A DNA stretch of 52,805 nt from Asaia sp. W19 (GCF_003994335.1 NZ_PNQZ01000016.1:255-53059); one strand, 5' to 3'. Positions 25,323-32,682 are shown, numbered from the stretch's first letter. Notes: generated by a model not told the origin, from the sequence alone. Made by a program: numbers and translations.

Positions 25323-25910
25323 TTAATTGCGAACCACTTCCGCGAGCCGTTTCTGTTCCGCTACTGCGGCGCGATAGATGGACGGCAGCAAGTTGAGCAG
25401 CATCACGGCGCGTTGTCGGATCGCCTTGCCGCCCGGCGTTCCCTTGATGTGGGGAACGAGATCGCGGGCCATCTCGCTGAATGAGTGTTCGGCAATGAGG
25501 AGGCGAACGAGGAAGTGGTGAGTGTCAGCCCCGAGACTGTCACGGATGAGCGCAATACGGTGGCCGCCATGGGCGCGGTTGAGCCCAAAGGTGATGGCAT
25601 CGCCCTTCACATAATCATCGGGCATCGGGTCGCGCATGAAATCCGCATATCCAAAATTCGCATATTGGTAGTCGTCGATCCAACGTTCTGCGACTGTTTC
25701 GCTTTCGGAACTCAACTCGCCTGATTCACGCAACGAGAGCAGGGCGCGGACTTTTTTCCTGCTCCCCACCGCCCCCGAATAATCCGGTTTCGCCATCCGC
25801 TCGATGGTTGCGACGAGCCCCGTTTCATGCCTCGGAGCCGAGGGGCGTCTGACCGCTTTCGGCTTCGCCATTTGAGCAACAGTTTCGTGGATTTTCTGGG
25901 CTGTCGTCAT
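25323..25910 (-). CDS. Unknown phage protein
   Basis: The protein has 195 residues from ATG 25910; an in-phase GTG at 25946 is an alternative. It has a basic N-terminus, 'FGYADFMRDPMPDDYVKGDAI' in the centre and 'FSEMARDLVPHIKGTPGGKA' near the C-terminus, mostly helical. The size and pattern recall phage late regulators just upstream of terminase genes, but no family is recognised. Confidence 0.6.
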   Translation of the reverse strand: MTTAQKIHETVAQMAKPKAVRRPSAPRHETGLVATIERMAKPDYSGAVGSRKKVRALLSLRESGELSSESETVAERWIDDYQYANFGYADFMRDPMPDDYVKGDAITFGLNRAHGGHRIALIRDSLGADTHHFLVRLLIAEHSFSEMARDLVPHIKGTPGGKAIRQRAVMLLNLLPSIYRAAVAEQKRLAEVVRN

Positions 25911-25977
25911 ACCCCGATTATCGCCAACCCCGCCCTCTAGGTACACGGAAAAATTGTTTCCCGGCAGGTCGAATCAC

Positions 25978-26049
25978 TCAGTCCGGGTCTTGGCTGGCGA
26001 GCGTGTCGGCTAGGTCGTGCCGGGTGGGGAAGGGAAGGCGGGTCATCAT
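25978..26049 (-). CDS. Very short coupled frame, 23 codons
   Basis: Start codons overlap the stop of the previous gene (ATGATGA at 26049-26043). The product would be 23 residues ending in 'ASQDPD'. It may be a true micropeptide or a chance overlap. Confidence 0.25.
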   Translation of the reverse strand: MMTRLPFPTRHDLADTLASQDPD

Positions 26050-26303
26050 TCCGCGAGTTTTGTTCGCTTGAGCACCGCAGCCTCGGCTGCGTGGAAATCG
26101 TTTGCCCCGATGCGTGATGCCATCAACAAGCGCGGAGATTTTTTCACGCTATACCCAAAGCGCCAGAACCATTCCCAGTCCTGTTCGGAATACTCCCCTT
26201 TGCCCAGATCCATGCGAGCGAATTTATATCCGCTTTCTCTCGCTCGCCTGATTGCTGCTCCACGCTTTCCGAGGTGGTGTCTTTCCCTAGACTTCAAGGC
26301 CAT
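26046..26303 (-). CDS. Small basic phage protein
   Basis: The protein has 85 residues from ATG 26303, overlapping the upstream stop as TGATG. It is strongly basic with 'RERHHLGKRGAAIRRARESG' at the N-terminus, then a 'DWEWFWRFGY' aromatic patch. It might bind nucleic acid; no family is recognised. Confidence 0.55.
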   Translation of the reverse strand: MALKSRERHHLGKRGAAIRRARESGYKFARMDLGKGEYSEQDWEWFWRFGYSVKKSPRLLMASRIGANDFHAAEAAVLKRTKLAE

Positions 26304-26461
26304 CAAACCCCCTCCCCACGAGAAACCCATGCTCCCAGCACGAAGCCCCAAGCGGCCAGCAAGCAGCCTAGCCCTGCGGGAGCGAGGCCGCCCACCACCC
26401 CAATGGCGAGATCGAGGAAGGCGGCCATACCGAATGCGCACCACATGTGGGAATTGTTCAT
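26303..26461 (-). CDS. Small membrane protein, 52 residues
   Basis: The start ATG 26461 overlaps the upstream stop as ATGA, and the stop overlaps the next start as TGATG. Two hydrophobic segments (about residues 8-22 and 26-44) separated by glycine suggest a small helical hairpin in the inner membrane. It is one of three adjacent small membrane proteins; a holin-like role is possible but unsupported. Confidence 0.5.
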   Translation of the reverse strand: MNNSHMWCAFGMAAFLDLAIGVVGGLAPAGLGCLLAAWGFVLGAWVSRGEGV

Positions 26462-26865
26462 CGTTCTGCACCCCCACCAGAGGCGCGACCGCGCGCCATT
26501 TTCCACAGGACGGCGATCGAGGCGCAGAAAGCCACAAAAGCTGGTCCATAGATCACCGACAGGTCCGACCCATGGGAGAGGATCAAACAGGCGGCGACCG
26601 ATGCGACGACGAGAAGGCAGAGCGAGAGGGTTCTGAACTCCATCCAATACAGAGCCCATTTCCGCTCCGTACAGCCCGGTCCAATTCCCGACACTGAGTT
26701 TGTCGTCTCACGCTTCACACCGCCCTCAGCGCCCAACCTCGATGCTCTCAGAGCCTGTTGATCCACAGGCCGAGCCGCAAGGTGCGTCCGGTCGATGCGC
26801 TTGTCCCATGGAACGCTGAGATCGATCATGTCCGCGCCGAGGGTGCGTTTCGTCGTTTCGCTCAT
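26458..26865 (-). CDS. Membrane protein, 135 residues
   Basis: The start is ATG 26865 (MSETTKRTLGADMIDLS); an upstream frame extension lacks support. The N-terminal 70 residues are soluble; two membrane segments lie near residues 77-93 and 100-118 ('LCLLVVASVAACLIL' and 'AFVAFCASIAVLW'). The 4-base overlap with the next gene suggests coupling. Function is unknown. Confidence 0.55.
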   Translation of the reverse strand: MSETTKRTLGADMIDLSVPWDKRIDRTHLAARPVDQQALRASRLGAEGGVKRETTNSVSGIGPGCTERKWALYWMEFRTLSLCLLVVASVAACLILSHGSDLSVIYGPAFVAFCASIAVLWKMARGRASGGGAER

Positions 26866-26867
26866 GG

Positions 26868-27116
26868 TCAGGCCACCCGTGCGAGCAAAACCAAACCGAC
26901 AACAGCCGATGGGATTCCGAACCACACCGCGGCTACAGTTAGAACGCCGGAAATTCCGCCATCACCGAGGTAAGCGGCAAGCCCAGCGAACACGAGAGAG
27001 ATCAACCAACCCGCTGCGGCGAGAACGCCGATGATCTTATCTTCATCCATGCCCGATCCTACCACACCGCGAATCCCGTTTGTACCGAAATCACCCGGAT
27101 TTGCTGGGTTTTTCAT
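26868..27116 (-). CDS. Small membrane protein, 82 residues
   Basis: ATG 27116 overlaps the preceding stop as ATGA; an internal ATG at 27050 has a better ribosome binding site (AGGA). From the internal start the product would be 60 residues with two membrane helices. Such proteins in phages include holins, but the place in the early region upstream of terminase is unusual for one. Confidence 0.5.
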   Translation of the reverse strand: MKNPANPGDFGTNGIRGVVGSGMDEDKIIGVLAAAGWLISLVFAGLAAYLGDGGISGVLTVAAVWFGIPSAVVGLVLLARVA

Positions 27117-27844
27117 GCTGTGGCCCTCTGTCTGGGAGGCTCGGGATTGGCAGCCATTCCGGCGCTCGCAATCGCGTCTTGCACGAGGCCAAGATGCTCA
27201 GGAGCCCGGTTCTTCACTGCTGCCTGGATGGCCCGAAGCATGACGGCTTTGAACGGATGGTCTCGCAAAGCGCGGAGCGTGCTCGTGAGTTGTCGCGTAT
27301 CGTGCCAGTCGTGCCCGGTGCCGCGATCCTCTGCCAGCTTGCCCGTGATGCGCTGGTAGGCGTCGGGGGCATAGCGCCGGATCATGCTCAGGCCGTTACG
27401 CTTGCGAGCGACCTTGGCGCGCTCATCGGCGATCTTCTCATCGCCCTGCGTCCAGCCCATGTCCTCGTTCCGGCGCCAGAACCGCATCCAGTTCTCGTCG
27501 CTCGGGGAAAGGGGTGCGCTGTCACCGGGCCCAGCGATGCGGGGATGCTGCCGGTTCTCCATCTGGACCCGCTTGATGGCCCAGTGTTCCTGGAGCTTTG
27601 ACGCAAGCACCGAGAACGCAGGCCACCACTCGCAGCCTTCCGCGACGTAGTGCAGCGCGTCGAAGTTGAAAGCCGCGTCTGGGAGATCGGTGCGGAGCAG
27701 CATCTCGGCATATTCCGCGACCATGGCCCCGCGCTCCTGCGGTGTCATCTGCCCCTGGTGCCGGACCATGCGGGCGAGGCGGGTGAGCCACGTCGCAATG
27801 GCCTTCGCGGCCTGTGGCCGATCGGTTGCAATCAGTTCGCTCAT
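27113..27844 (-). CDS. Unknown phage protein, replication region
   Basis: The 243-residue, largely helical protein has several tryptophans ('CEWWPAFSVL', 'ENWMRFWRRNEDMGWTQGD') and overlaps the DUF1376 gene by ATGA. In several phages a protein with such 'W-P-A-x-S-V-L' pattern follows a replication initiator-like gene. A replication role is inferred from position only. Confidence 0.6.
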   Translation of the reverse strand: MSELIATDRPQAAKAIATWLTRLARMVRHQGQMTPQERGAMVAEYAEMLLRTDLPDAAFNFDALHYVAEGCEWWPAFSVLASKLQEHWAIKRVQMENRQHPRIAGPGDSAPLSPSDENWMRFWRRNEDMGWTQGDEKIADERAKVARKRNGLSMIRRYAPDAYQRITGKLAEDRGTGHDWHDTRQLTSTLRALRDHPFKAVMLRAIQAAVKNRAPEHLGLVQDAIASAGMAANPEPPRQRATA

Positions 27845-28785
27845 AGGCCCAAGGCCCTTTCGTGGTCTCGGAGCGCGGCGTCGATATCGACCTCATCGAG
27901 CCCCCAGTTCGTTTCCAGTTGGCGGAAGTCGCTTGCGGTTCGGTGGCGGATTGACCCGGCGATGAATGCCTGCGGCTCGGCTGGCCGCGTGTCGGCTGCA
28001 TGGGCGATGATGTCGTTCAGCATCGCGCAATCGTCGCCACAGTCGCGCAGCCATTTCCCGATCAGCGTTCGGACCTTTGCCCCCGGTATCCCGGTCATGG
28101 CGTGAACGGTCGCGACCCCAGTTCGGAAAAGCGCGGTTCGGGCATCGAGCGGAGGATCAGGGGGGATGACAGCGACAGTCTGCTTTTCAGCGACGGGCGA
28201 AGCCGCGTCACATGAACGTAGTGAATGTGTATTACTGTCCCTGTCCCTGTCACGCCGCGCGGCGCGTTGTACGAAGGCGTTTCGTTCCTCGGTTTGATAT
28301 GCGCTTGAAACGCGTTTCACTTCCGTTTCATCGGCCTCGGTGTCATCCGCATGAGATGCGTTTCGCTCCTGATTTCGGCGCATTTCACGCCACTGTTTCA
28401 GGCGCTCTTTGTCGTCATTCCGGCGCTTGCTCTTGCGTAGCCTTTCCTCATATGAATCAATGGCTTCAGCGCAGATCATGGGGTGATAAAGGCGCCCGTC
28501 GGAGCACTCGATAAAGCCGTGCAGAGCGCGTTCTTTTACGTCCTGCCAAGCCTCGATATCGCGCCCGAAATCGGCCAATGTCGCGAGTGCTCGATCACTG
28601 TTCGGCAGGCTTCCGGCGGGAACTTGGTTCCATGCTGCCCACCACAAACGCAGACCAGCACGGAATTCATCCGCGCTTGCCTCGGTGTAAAACTCGCTCG
28701 CGAATAGCTTGTGACCGAAAAGCGGCATAAATTCGTAGCCACGTAGGTCGCAATATTCGGGCGTCAGGGGTTCTGGTTTGCTCAT
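27841..28785 (-). CDS. DUF1376 protein, probable replication initiator-like
   Basis: The protein has 314 residues from ATG 28785, which overlaps the RusA-like stop as ATGA. Residues about 10-105 form a DUF1376 domain ('GYEFMPLFGHKLFASEFYT', 'LRLWWAAWNQVPAGSLPN', 'IECSDGRLYHPMI'). A long charged linker (about 115-200, K/R/E/D-rich) leads to a C-terminal domain. DUF1376 is related to winged-helix replication initiator proteins in phages. The origin might lie within or near this gene, but no iterons were recognised. Confidence 0.7.
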   Translation of the reverse strand: MSKPEPLTPEYCDLRGYEFMPLFGHKLFASEFYTEASADEFRAGLRLWWAAWNQVPAGSLPNSDRALATLADFGRDIEAWQDVKERALHGFIECSDGRLYHPMICAEAIDSYEERLRKSKRRNDDKERLKQWREMRRNQERNASHADDTEADETEVKRVSSAYQTEERNAFVQRAARRDRDRDSNTHSLRSCDAASPVAEKQTVAVIPPDPPLDARTALFRTGVATVHAMTGIPGAKVRTLIGKWLRDCGDDCAMLNDIIAHAADTRPAEPQAFIAGSIRHRTASDFRQLETNWGLDEVDIDAALRDHERALGL

Positions 28786-29204
28786 CCCACCACCTCGCGA
28801 ATGGTCACGACCGTGCGCTGTTCGGCGCGCTTGCATTTGATGCCGATCACCTGGATTTCGGCGTACTGCGGCGCGTCATCGACAATGAAGCCAAGGCCGC
28901 GCTTGTTCCGAACGACCCGCTTGGCATCTGCCTTTTTCTGGTTGAGCAGGCGCGGCGTCGTCAGGCTGTCGATCAGGAACTTTGCGCCGCCCTGAAGGCC
29001 GTCATTGTCCGGCGAGCCCACGGAGTACCGCTCAATCACGACATGCGCCTTGCTGAACGGCTCAGGAGGCCGCAGGCCAGCCGACGCCATGGCGACAGAC
29101 CGGGCCATCTTCCGGCGCATGTTGGTGAGCGAAAATCGGCTCTCACCGATGCTGTGATTAAGCAGCGGGAAGGGCGCGGGGAGCGTGAAGGTTATTTCTC
29201 GCAT
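28782..29204 (-). CDS. RusA-like Holliday junction resolvase
   Basis: The 140-residue protein has the RusA pattern: an N-terminal beta strand, 'SPDNDGLQGGAKFLIDSL' near residues 63-80 with the acidic pair, and 'GFIVDDAPQYAE' near 105-116. RusA dimers cut four-way junctions that arise in phage recombination and replication; this fits the RecT/YqaJ genes elsewhere in the prophage. It lies next to the DUF1376 gene. Confidence 0.75.
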   Translation of the reverse strand: MREITFTLPAPFPLLNHSIGESRFSLTNMRRKMARSVAMASAGLRPPEPFSKAHVVIERYSVGSPDNDGLQGGAKFLIDSLTTPRLLNQKKADAKRVVRNKRGLGFIVDDAPQYAEIQVIGIKCKRAEQRTVVTIREVVG

Positions 29205-29207
29205 GGC

Positions 29208-29816
29208 TCACATCCCCTTCTCGAAAATCGAGTAATCGGAGCCGCGGCTGTTCCATATTCTTCCGACCTTTATGGCGGAGATTGTCACCGGCGAAACGCC
29301 GTATTTCTCGGCAAGACGGATGCCTTTTTGCCCGGAAGCTAAGGCTTGGCGAATTTCTTTTACGTCTGCGTAGGACAGGATATTGCCGGAGACTCGTTCG
29401 CCAAAAGTGTGACGCCCTTTTGCCTGCTTATCTTTGTTGTTCTCCGCCGCAGAGCCGAGAAAAAGATGCGATGGGTTGCAGCACGGCGGCCGATCGCATC
29501 TGTGACACACATGAAGTCCTTTTTCTGGAGCTCCGTTGTGCAAAATCCAGGATAGTCTGCTCGCCCATATTGGCCGATTGTGAAAGTTCGCTATTCCATA
29601 GCCCCTACCGCAACGTCGCCCCTGCCAGTCCCAGCATGAATCGGGTCCGCCCGAGGTATCTAGGCGAGGAAGGAAGGTGTGAAGATTGGTAGTCATGCAC
29701 TGTATCCCGCAATACTGCGGGCGGCTCATTTTCCTGCACCGCCAGTCGAATGCGGTCCGCTTCATGGTCGCAGTTTTCCCGCATCCCTTGCAGAGATAAT
29801 GGACAAAATCCGTCAT
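29208..29816 (-). CDS. HNH endonuclease with helix-turn-helix C-terminus
   Basis: The 202-residue protein has an N-terminal zinc ribbon-like part ('CKGCGKTATMKR', with a second Cys pair near 36-40), a central HNH_3 nuclease core near residues 87-125 ('HVCHRCDRPPCCNPSHLFLG', then 'NNKDKQAKGRH') and a C-terminal HTH ('GIRLAEKYGVSPVTISAIKVG'). This layout is that of freestanding phage homing endonucleases. It overlaps the GapR-like gene by ATGA. Confidence 0.85.
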   Translation of the reverse strand: MTDFVHYLCKGCGKTATMKRTAFDWRCRKMSRPQYCGIQCMTTNLHTFLPRLDTSGGPDSCWDWQGRRCGRGYGIANFHNRPIWASRLSWILHNGAPEKGLHVCHRCDRPPCCNPSHLFLGSAAENNKDKQAKGRHTFGERVSGNILSYADVKEIRQALASGQKGIRLAEKYGVSPVTISAIKVGRIWNSRGSDYSIFEKGM

Positions 29817-30091
29817 TTCCCCACTCCTAATGCGCGCAGATATGTGTCGAGTAAGTGCTCAGCCTCGGCTACGTCCTTCGGATCAGCATTCATGATGCGA
29901 ATGACCTGCTTGATCGTCTTGGGGCAGTAACCTGCGCTCTTGGCCTCGGACATGATATCCTTCTGGTCGCCGCGCAGGGCCTTCACCTCTTCCTCAAGCC
30001 GGATATGTCGCTCGATAATAGAGCGCAGACGGTCGGCAGCCACCCCGCCTTCTTGAGCGCGGAAATTATGATCGTTCGGAAACTCAGACAT
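29813..30091 (-). CDS. GapR-like (DUF2312) DNA-binding protein
   Basis: The protein has 92 residues from ATG 30091. 'RLRSIIERHIRLEEEVKAL' followed by 'DIMSEAKSAGYCPKTIKQVIRIMNADP' and 'LLDTYLRALG' is the DUF2312/GapR pattern. Host GapR is an alphaproteobacterial nucleoid protein that encloses overtwisted DNA ahead of replication. A phage copy in an early operon with replication and resolvase genes probably acts on phage DNA or competes with the host protein. Confidence 0.8.
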   Translation of the reverse strand: MSEFPNDHNFRAQEGGVAADRLRSIIERHIRLEEEVKALRGDQKDIMSEAKSAGYCPKTIKQVIRIMNADPKDVAEAEHLLDTYLRALGVGK

Positions 30092-30302
30092 TCTGGCCTC
30101 GCATCGGAATGGCAATTTTCTGGACGGCAAAACCGAGCGCGTTGGCCATGCTCTCGGGCATGTCGCGCTTTTTGCTCAGGACCTCAGAAACGGTTGATTT
30201 CGGGAAACCATGACGGTCAGACCAGCGAGATAGGCTTCCTTCCATTTCGATCTGGTCGGCCAGGTAATTTCGCAGTTTTGCGAACGGGAGCGCCTGGGTC
30301 AT
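30084..30302 (-). CDS. Small HTH protein, Cro-type fold
   Basis: The 72-residue protein has a helix-turn-helix ('LADQIEMEGSLSRWSDRHG' then 'PKSTVSEVLSKKRDMPESMANALGF'). It probably binds DNA as an early regulator. It overlaps the gene before by ATGA and the GapR-like gene after by 8 bases. Confidence 0.65.
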   Translation of the reverse strand: MTQALPFAKLRNYLADQIEMEGSLSRWSDRHGFPKSTVSEVLSKKRDMPESMANALGFAVQKIAIPMRGQNV

Positions 30303-30487
30303 TTCTGCAGCTCCTTCCGGGCTGCATCGAGCGCACGCTTGTAGCGATCGACCTCAGACAGCGCCCAAGCCTCGAACAAATCCCAATCTTTCCAGACGAC
30401 CTGCAGGAATGTCAGACGAAAGGAAGGTGGGGGGCCTGCATGTCGGCCAAGTCCGAACCTTCCGATTTTGATTTTAAACCAGGGCAT
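30299..30487 (-). CDS. Unknown small protein, 62 residues
   Basis: The start lies inside the upstream HTH gene (76-base overlap) and the stop overlaps the next gene as ATGA. It is aromatic and basic at the N-terminus (MPWFKIKIGRFG) and helical at the C-terminus ('DRYKRALDAARKEL'). No family is recognised. Confidence 0.5.
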   Translation of the reverse strand: MPWFKIKIGRFGLGRHAGPPPSFRLTFLQVVWKDWDLFEAWALSEVDRYKRALDAARKELQK

Positions 30488-30822
30488 TTCTCTTGCTCCC
30501 GCGCCGCACGGCGCTCAGCGACGAGGCGTTCAACCTCGTCCGCTATGGATGAACACGAGGCCATCAGTTCGATCAGTGCTTCCGCATCGGGAGCATTGGC
30601 GCCTGACAGCCAATTCTTTGCGGCCCGTGGCGTCTTGTTCGCAGCACGAGCCAGGTATTCGGCTGCAGACCGGAAAGGGCGGAACTCGCGCGCTATGGCC
30701 TGCAGGAGTGAATCTCGAATTGAGAGGGCTGCAGCACTCATTGGCCGCGCACTCGCCGGAAAAGACCGATTTCGGTCCATTTGAGACTGAAATAGGTCCG
30801 AGAGAGACCGATTATTTCCCAT
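30412..30822 (-). CDS. HTH regulatory protein
   Basis: The 136-residue protein starts at ATG 30822 with an excellent GGAGG site. Residues about 50-85 form a helix-turn-helix ('SAAEYLARAANKTPRAAKNW', 'NAPDAEALIELM'). The pattern is common in early phage regulators of Rhizobiales and Rhodospirillales phages. The C-terminal third is polar and overlaps the next gene. Confidence 0.6.
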   Translation of the reverse strand: MGNNRSLSDLFQSQMDRNRSFPASARPMSAAALSIRDSLLQAIAREFRPFRSAAEYLARAANKTPRAAKNWLSGANAPDAEALIELMASCSSIADEVERLVAERRAAREQEKCPGLKSKSEGSDLADMQAPHLPFV

Positions 30823-30873
30823 GTTTTTCCTCCATCATCTGCCTTGTCACCGGCAGTTTGAGGGAGTTCAGAG

Positions 30874-31089
30874 TTGGACGACGACACCACCACCCACGAG
30901 CACGACAAGCCACTGGTCGAGGCAGATGCGAGAAGGTTCACGCAGCGGTTGGATACGCCCGTGATCGCTCTCGACATCATGCGCGCCGCCCGGCTCTGGT
31001 CGGTGCTGCACCCGCACGCTACGGGCCAGACGCGGCAACGTCTGGTCGAGCAGTTTGCGGCTGCGGTGGGGGTCGTGGTCGTCATTTGA
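30874..31089 (+). CDS. Possible small rightward gene, 71 residues
   Basis: The frame starts with TTG 30874 and has a GGGAG site 9 bases upstream. The product is helical with acidic N-terminus and hydrophobic 'GVVVVI' end. It fills the only gap (30,823-31,094) in the leftward early operon. The orientation is against the operon, so it is uncertain; if false, the 272-base gap holds no gene. Confidence 0.3.
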   Translation: MDDDTTTHEHDKPLVEADARRFTQRLDTPVIALDIMRAARLWSVLHPHATGQTRQRLVEQFAAAVGVVVVI

Positions 31090-31094
31090 TGGGG

Positions 31095-31682
31095 TCAGAG
31101 GGCGCGCATGTTCTGCGTCAGTTTCAGGGCTTCGAAATAGGGAATTCCAAGCCCGAGCGCGCCCCAGCTTACATCAGACCCGGCTGGCTCTGGCCCCCTT
31201 GTGTTAAGGGTGGAGGCAGGGACCGCTACAGGGAGCCGCGGCTGCCCAGGCGCCGGAACCTCGCGCTTCTTCGCCTGGTTGACCTTTGCGGAAACAGCCT
31301 TGACCGAGATGCCGCAGCGCGCAGCGATCTCGCTGTACGACAGGCCATCCCGGAAAAGCGCAAGCATCTCCTCCGGAGACGTGCTGCACGGGTCATTGGC
31401 AGCAGGAATGCGCGCGTTGAGGAGGCCGTGCTTGATTGCAGCATTGAGGAGGCTCGACTGTTTCCGCCCGATCTCCTTTGCGGCCGCATTCTGCGATGTC
31501 CCCTTATTCACGAGCGCGAGGAAGCGCTCAGCCTCATCCTTCGTCACCATGCGATCGCCGGACATTTTCTGCGCAGAGCAGAACGCCCGGCAGAACCGGC
31601 GCTTCTGCCAGCTCCATTTCGTGATGTGATCCTCGCGTATGATGAGAGCGCCGCAATAGGCGCAGGGCTTCGTATCGCTCAC
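31095..31682 (-). CDS. Zinc-finger/HTH regulatory protein
   Basis: The protein has 195 residues from GTG 31682, which overlaps the preceding stop as GTGA. The N-terminus has 'CAYCGALII' and 'RRFCRAFCSAQK', a possible four-Cys zinc site. Residues about 52-85 and 103-135 hold two helix-turn-helix-like segments ('TSQNAAAKEIGRKQSSLL' and 'LSYSEIAARCGISVKAVSAK'). The second resembles GcrA-type N-terminal HTH. It probably regulates phage genes. Confidence 0.65.
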   Translation of the reverse strand: MSDTKPCAYCGALIIREDHITKWSWQKRRFCRAFCSAQKMSGDRMVTKDEAERFLALVNKGTSQNAAAKEIGRKQSSLLNAAIKHGLLNARIPAANDPCSTSPEEMLALFRDGLSYSEIAARCGISVKAVSAKVNQAKKREVPAPGQPRLPVAVPASTLNTRGPEPAGSDVSWGALGLGIPYFEALKLTQNMRAL

Positions 31683-31786
31683 TTCTGGCCTCCCTTGCGC
31701 TCGAGACGGCTTGCGATGCTCTGCAGATCGAGCGCGGAGACGGTGCCAGTCAGAGAAAACGGGGGGTTGGGGGCTGGGGCGCTCAT
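31679..31786 (-). CDS. Short coupled gene, 35 residues
   Basis: ATG 31786 overlaps the upstream stop as ATGA and the stop overlaps the next start as GTGA. The peptide has a proline-rich N-terminus and a 'LDLQSIASRLERKGGQK' helix. It is too small for domain assignment; the double overlap supports translation. Confidence 0.5.
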   Translation of the reverse strand: MSAPAPNPPFSLTGTVSALDLQSIASRLERKGGQK

Positions 31787-32274
31787 GACTTTACCTCGAA
31801 GCGGCGAGCGATATGAGCGTCAAACACGGACACGCTTGCCGCGTGCTTCAGCGGCAGAGCATCATCGGTGCGCGAGGGAGTCGGAAGCTCCCCCGCGCTT
31901 TCACCATCTGCAAAACCAGAGGATGAATCCTCATGAGCGAACTTCCCGCCACGAGAGAGGCCCTTATCTGGCGCCTTGCTATTTCGATTGCTGAGGCCGA
32001 AGGAAAATATGCGGTCGATCATTTTTACGACTGTGATCGAAGCTACATTTCTGAAGTCTTTTCCCACGCCAAGGAACTTGTGGATGGGCAAAGAAGAAAA
32101 GGCCCAACTGAGCAAATTGCGGAGGCGCAGCGGGGTAACCCTGCGGGATGGATGGGTCGTTAGCCATCTATCCATGGCGGAGGCACAAAGAAGCGTCTCC
32201 GTCAGCCCCTCGTGGGTTACCTCATGAATCTTGCAAGCGCACTGCAAGGCAGCGATGCGAGTGGAGATGCTCAT
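31783..32274 (-). CDS. Unknown early protein, 163 residues
   Basis: ATGA overlaps occur at both ends, linking it to the neighbouring small genes. The N-terminal 45 residues ('TRIAALQCACKIHEVTHEGL') form a helical region; the middle is of low complexity. The C-terminus has 'DALPLKHAASVSVFDAHIA'. A rightward frame at 31,933-32,163 overlaps it in antisense and also looks protein-like, so the call is not certain. Confidence 0.5.
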   Translation of the reverse strand: MSISTRIAALQCACKIHEVTHEGLTETLLCASAMDRWLTTHPSRRVTPLRLRNLLSWAFSSLPIHKFLGVGKDFRNVASITVVKMIDRIFSFGLSNRNSKAPDKGLSRGGKFAHEDSSSGFADGESAGELPTPSRTDDALPLKHAASVSVFDAHIARRFEVKS

Positions 32275-32381
32275 GACCGTTCCTCCGAGCTTGCAGCCCG
32301 CGCCACGCCGGACGCCCAGACGAGCAGGCGGATGGCTGCGCAGGCGGGAATGATGATTTCGAGGAAGTGCAGGAGGCTCAT
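32271..32381 (-). CDS. Small membrane peptide, 36 residues
   Basis: ATG 32381 overlaps the Cro-like stop as ATGA and its stop overlaps the next start as ATGA. A single hydrophobic helix covers about residues 2-22 ('SLLHFLEIIIPACAAIRLLV'). It may be a membrane micropeptide. Confidence 0.5.
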   Translation of the reverse strand: MSLLHFLEIIIPACAAIRLLVWASGVARAASSEERS

Positions 32382-32593
32382 GGGCGGGCCTCCGTAGGGG
32401 TGCGTTCGGGGATCGGCTTCGCCATGAACTGACGAACTCGTTCCTCCGTGCGCACGAGCAGCGATCCCCCGTTGCGAAGGCGCGCTACAAAATAGCTGTC
32501 GCTCGCGGCCAGCCGCCCGAACGTCGTCTCCGCGATACCGCGGCGGCGAACGTATTCCTCAATCTCTTGGATGAGTTTGGAATTGTTGTTCAT
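32378..32593 (-). CDS. Cro-like HTH protein
   Basis: The protein has 71 residues from ATG 32593. It has an HTH-like core: 'KLIQEIEEYVRRRGIAETTFGRLA', then 'DSYFVARLRNGGSLLVRTEERVRQFM'. It is divergent from the S24 repressor and the first gene behind the leftward early promoter, so by position it is Cro. The operator O1 lies 13 bases upstream of its start. It probably competes for the same sites as the repressor. Confidence 0.7.
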   Translation of the reverse strand: MNNNSKLIQEIEEYVRRRGIAETTFGRLAASDSYFVARLRNGGSLLVRTEERVRQFMAKPIPERTPTEARP

Positions 32594-32599
32594 GAGGGG

Positions 32600-32629
32600 A
32601 AGATAGTGTGACACATCACACCTCGTCAA
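32600..32629 (-). promoter_or_regulatory. Leftward early promoter with repressor operator O1 in the spacer
   Basis: Minus strand: TTGACG (32629-32624), spacer of 18 bases, TATCTT (32605-32600). The palindrome GTGTGACACATCACAC (32606-32621) fills the spacer. A protein on O1 would block RNA polymerase between the two hexamers. Transcription enters the Cro-like gene 7 bases after the -10 element. Confidence 0.75.
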
Positions 32630-32638
32630 CAAGAAAAG

Positions 32639-32667
32639 GTGTGATGCATCGCATCTGCCGGTATGAT
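32639..32667 (+). promoter_or_regulatory. Operator O2 and probable repressor-maintenance promoter
   Basis: O2 is GTGTGATGCATCGCAT (32639-32654), a degenerate copy of the operator. TATGAT (32662-32667) is a good -10 element whose -35 position coincides with the first half of O2. Transcripts would start about 9 bases before the repressor ATG, almost leaderless. This resembles auto-regulated PRM promoters. Confidence 0.55.
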
Positions 32668-32682
32668 CTCTCACATGGGATA

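Noticed and set aside
30738..31085. Minus-strand frame of 115 codons in the gap of the early operon
   Set aside because: Cysteine- and serine-rich without helix pattern, no ribosome binding site, and it overlaps the well-supported HTH gene start at 30,822.
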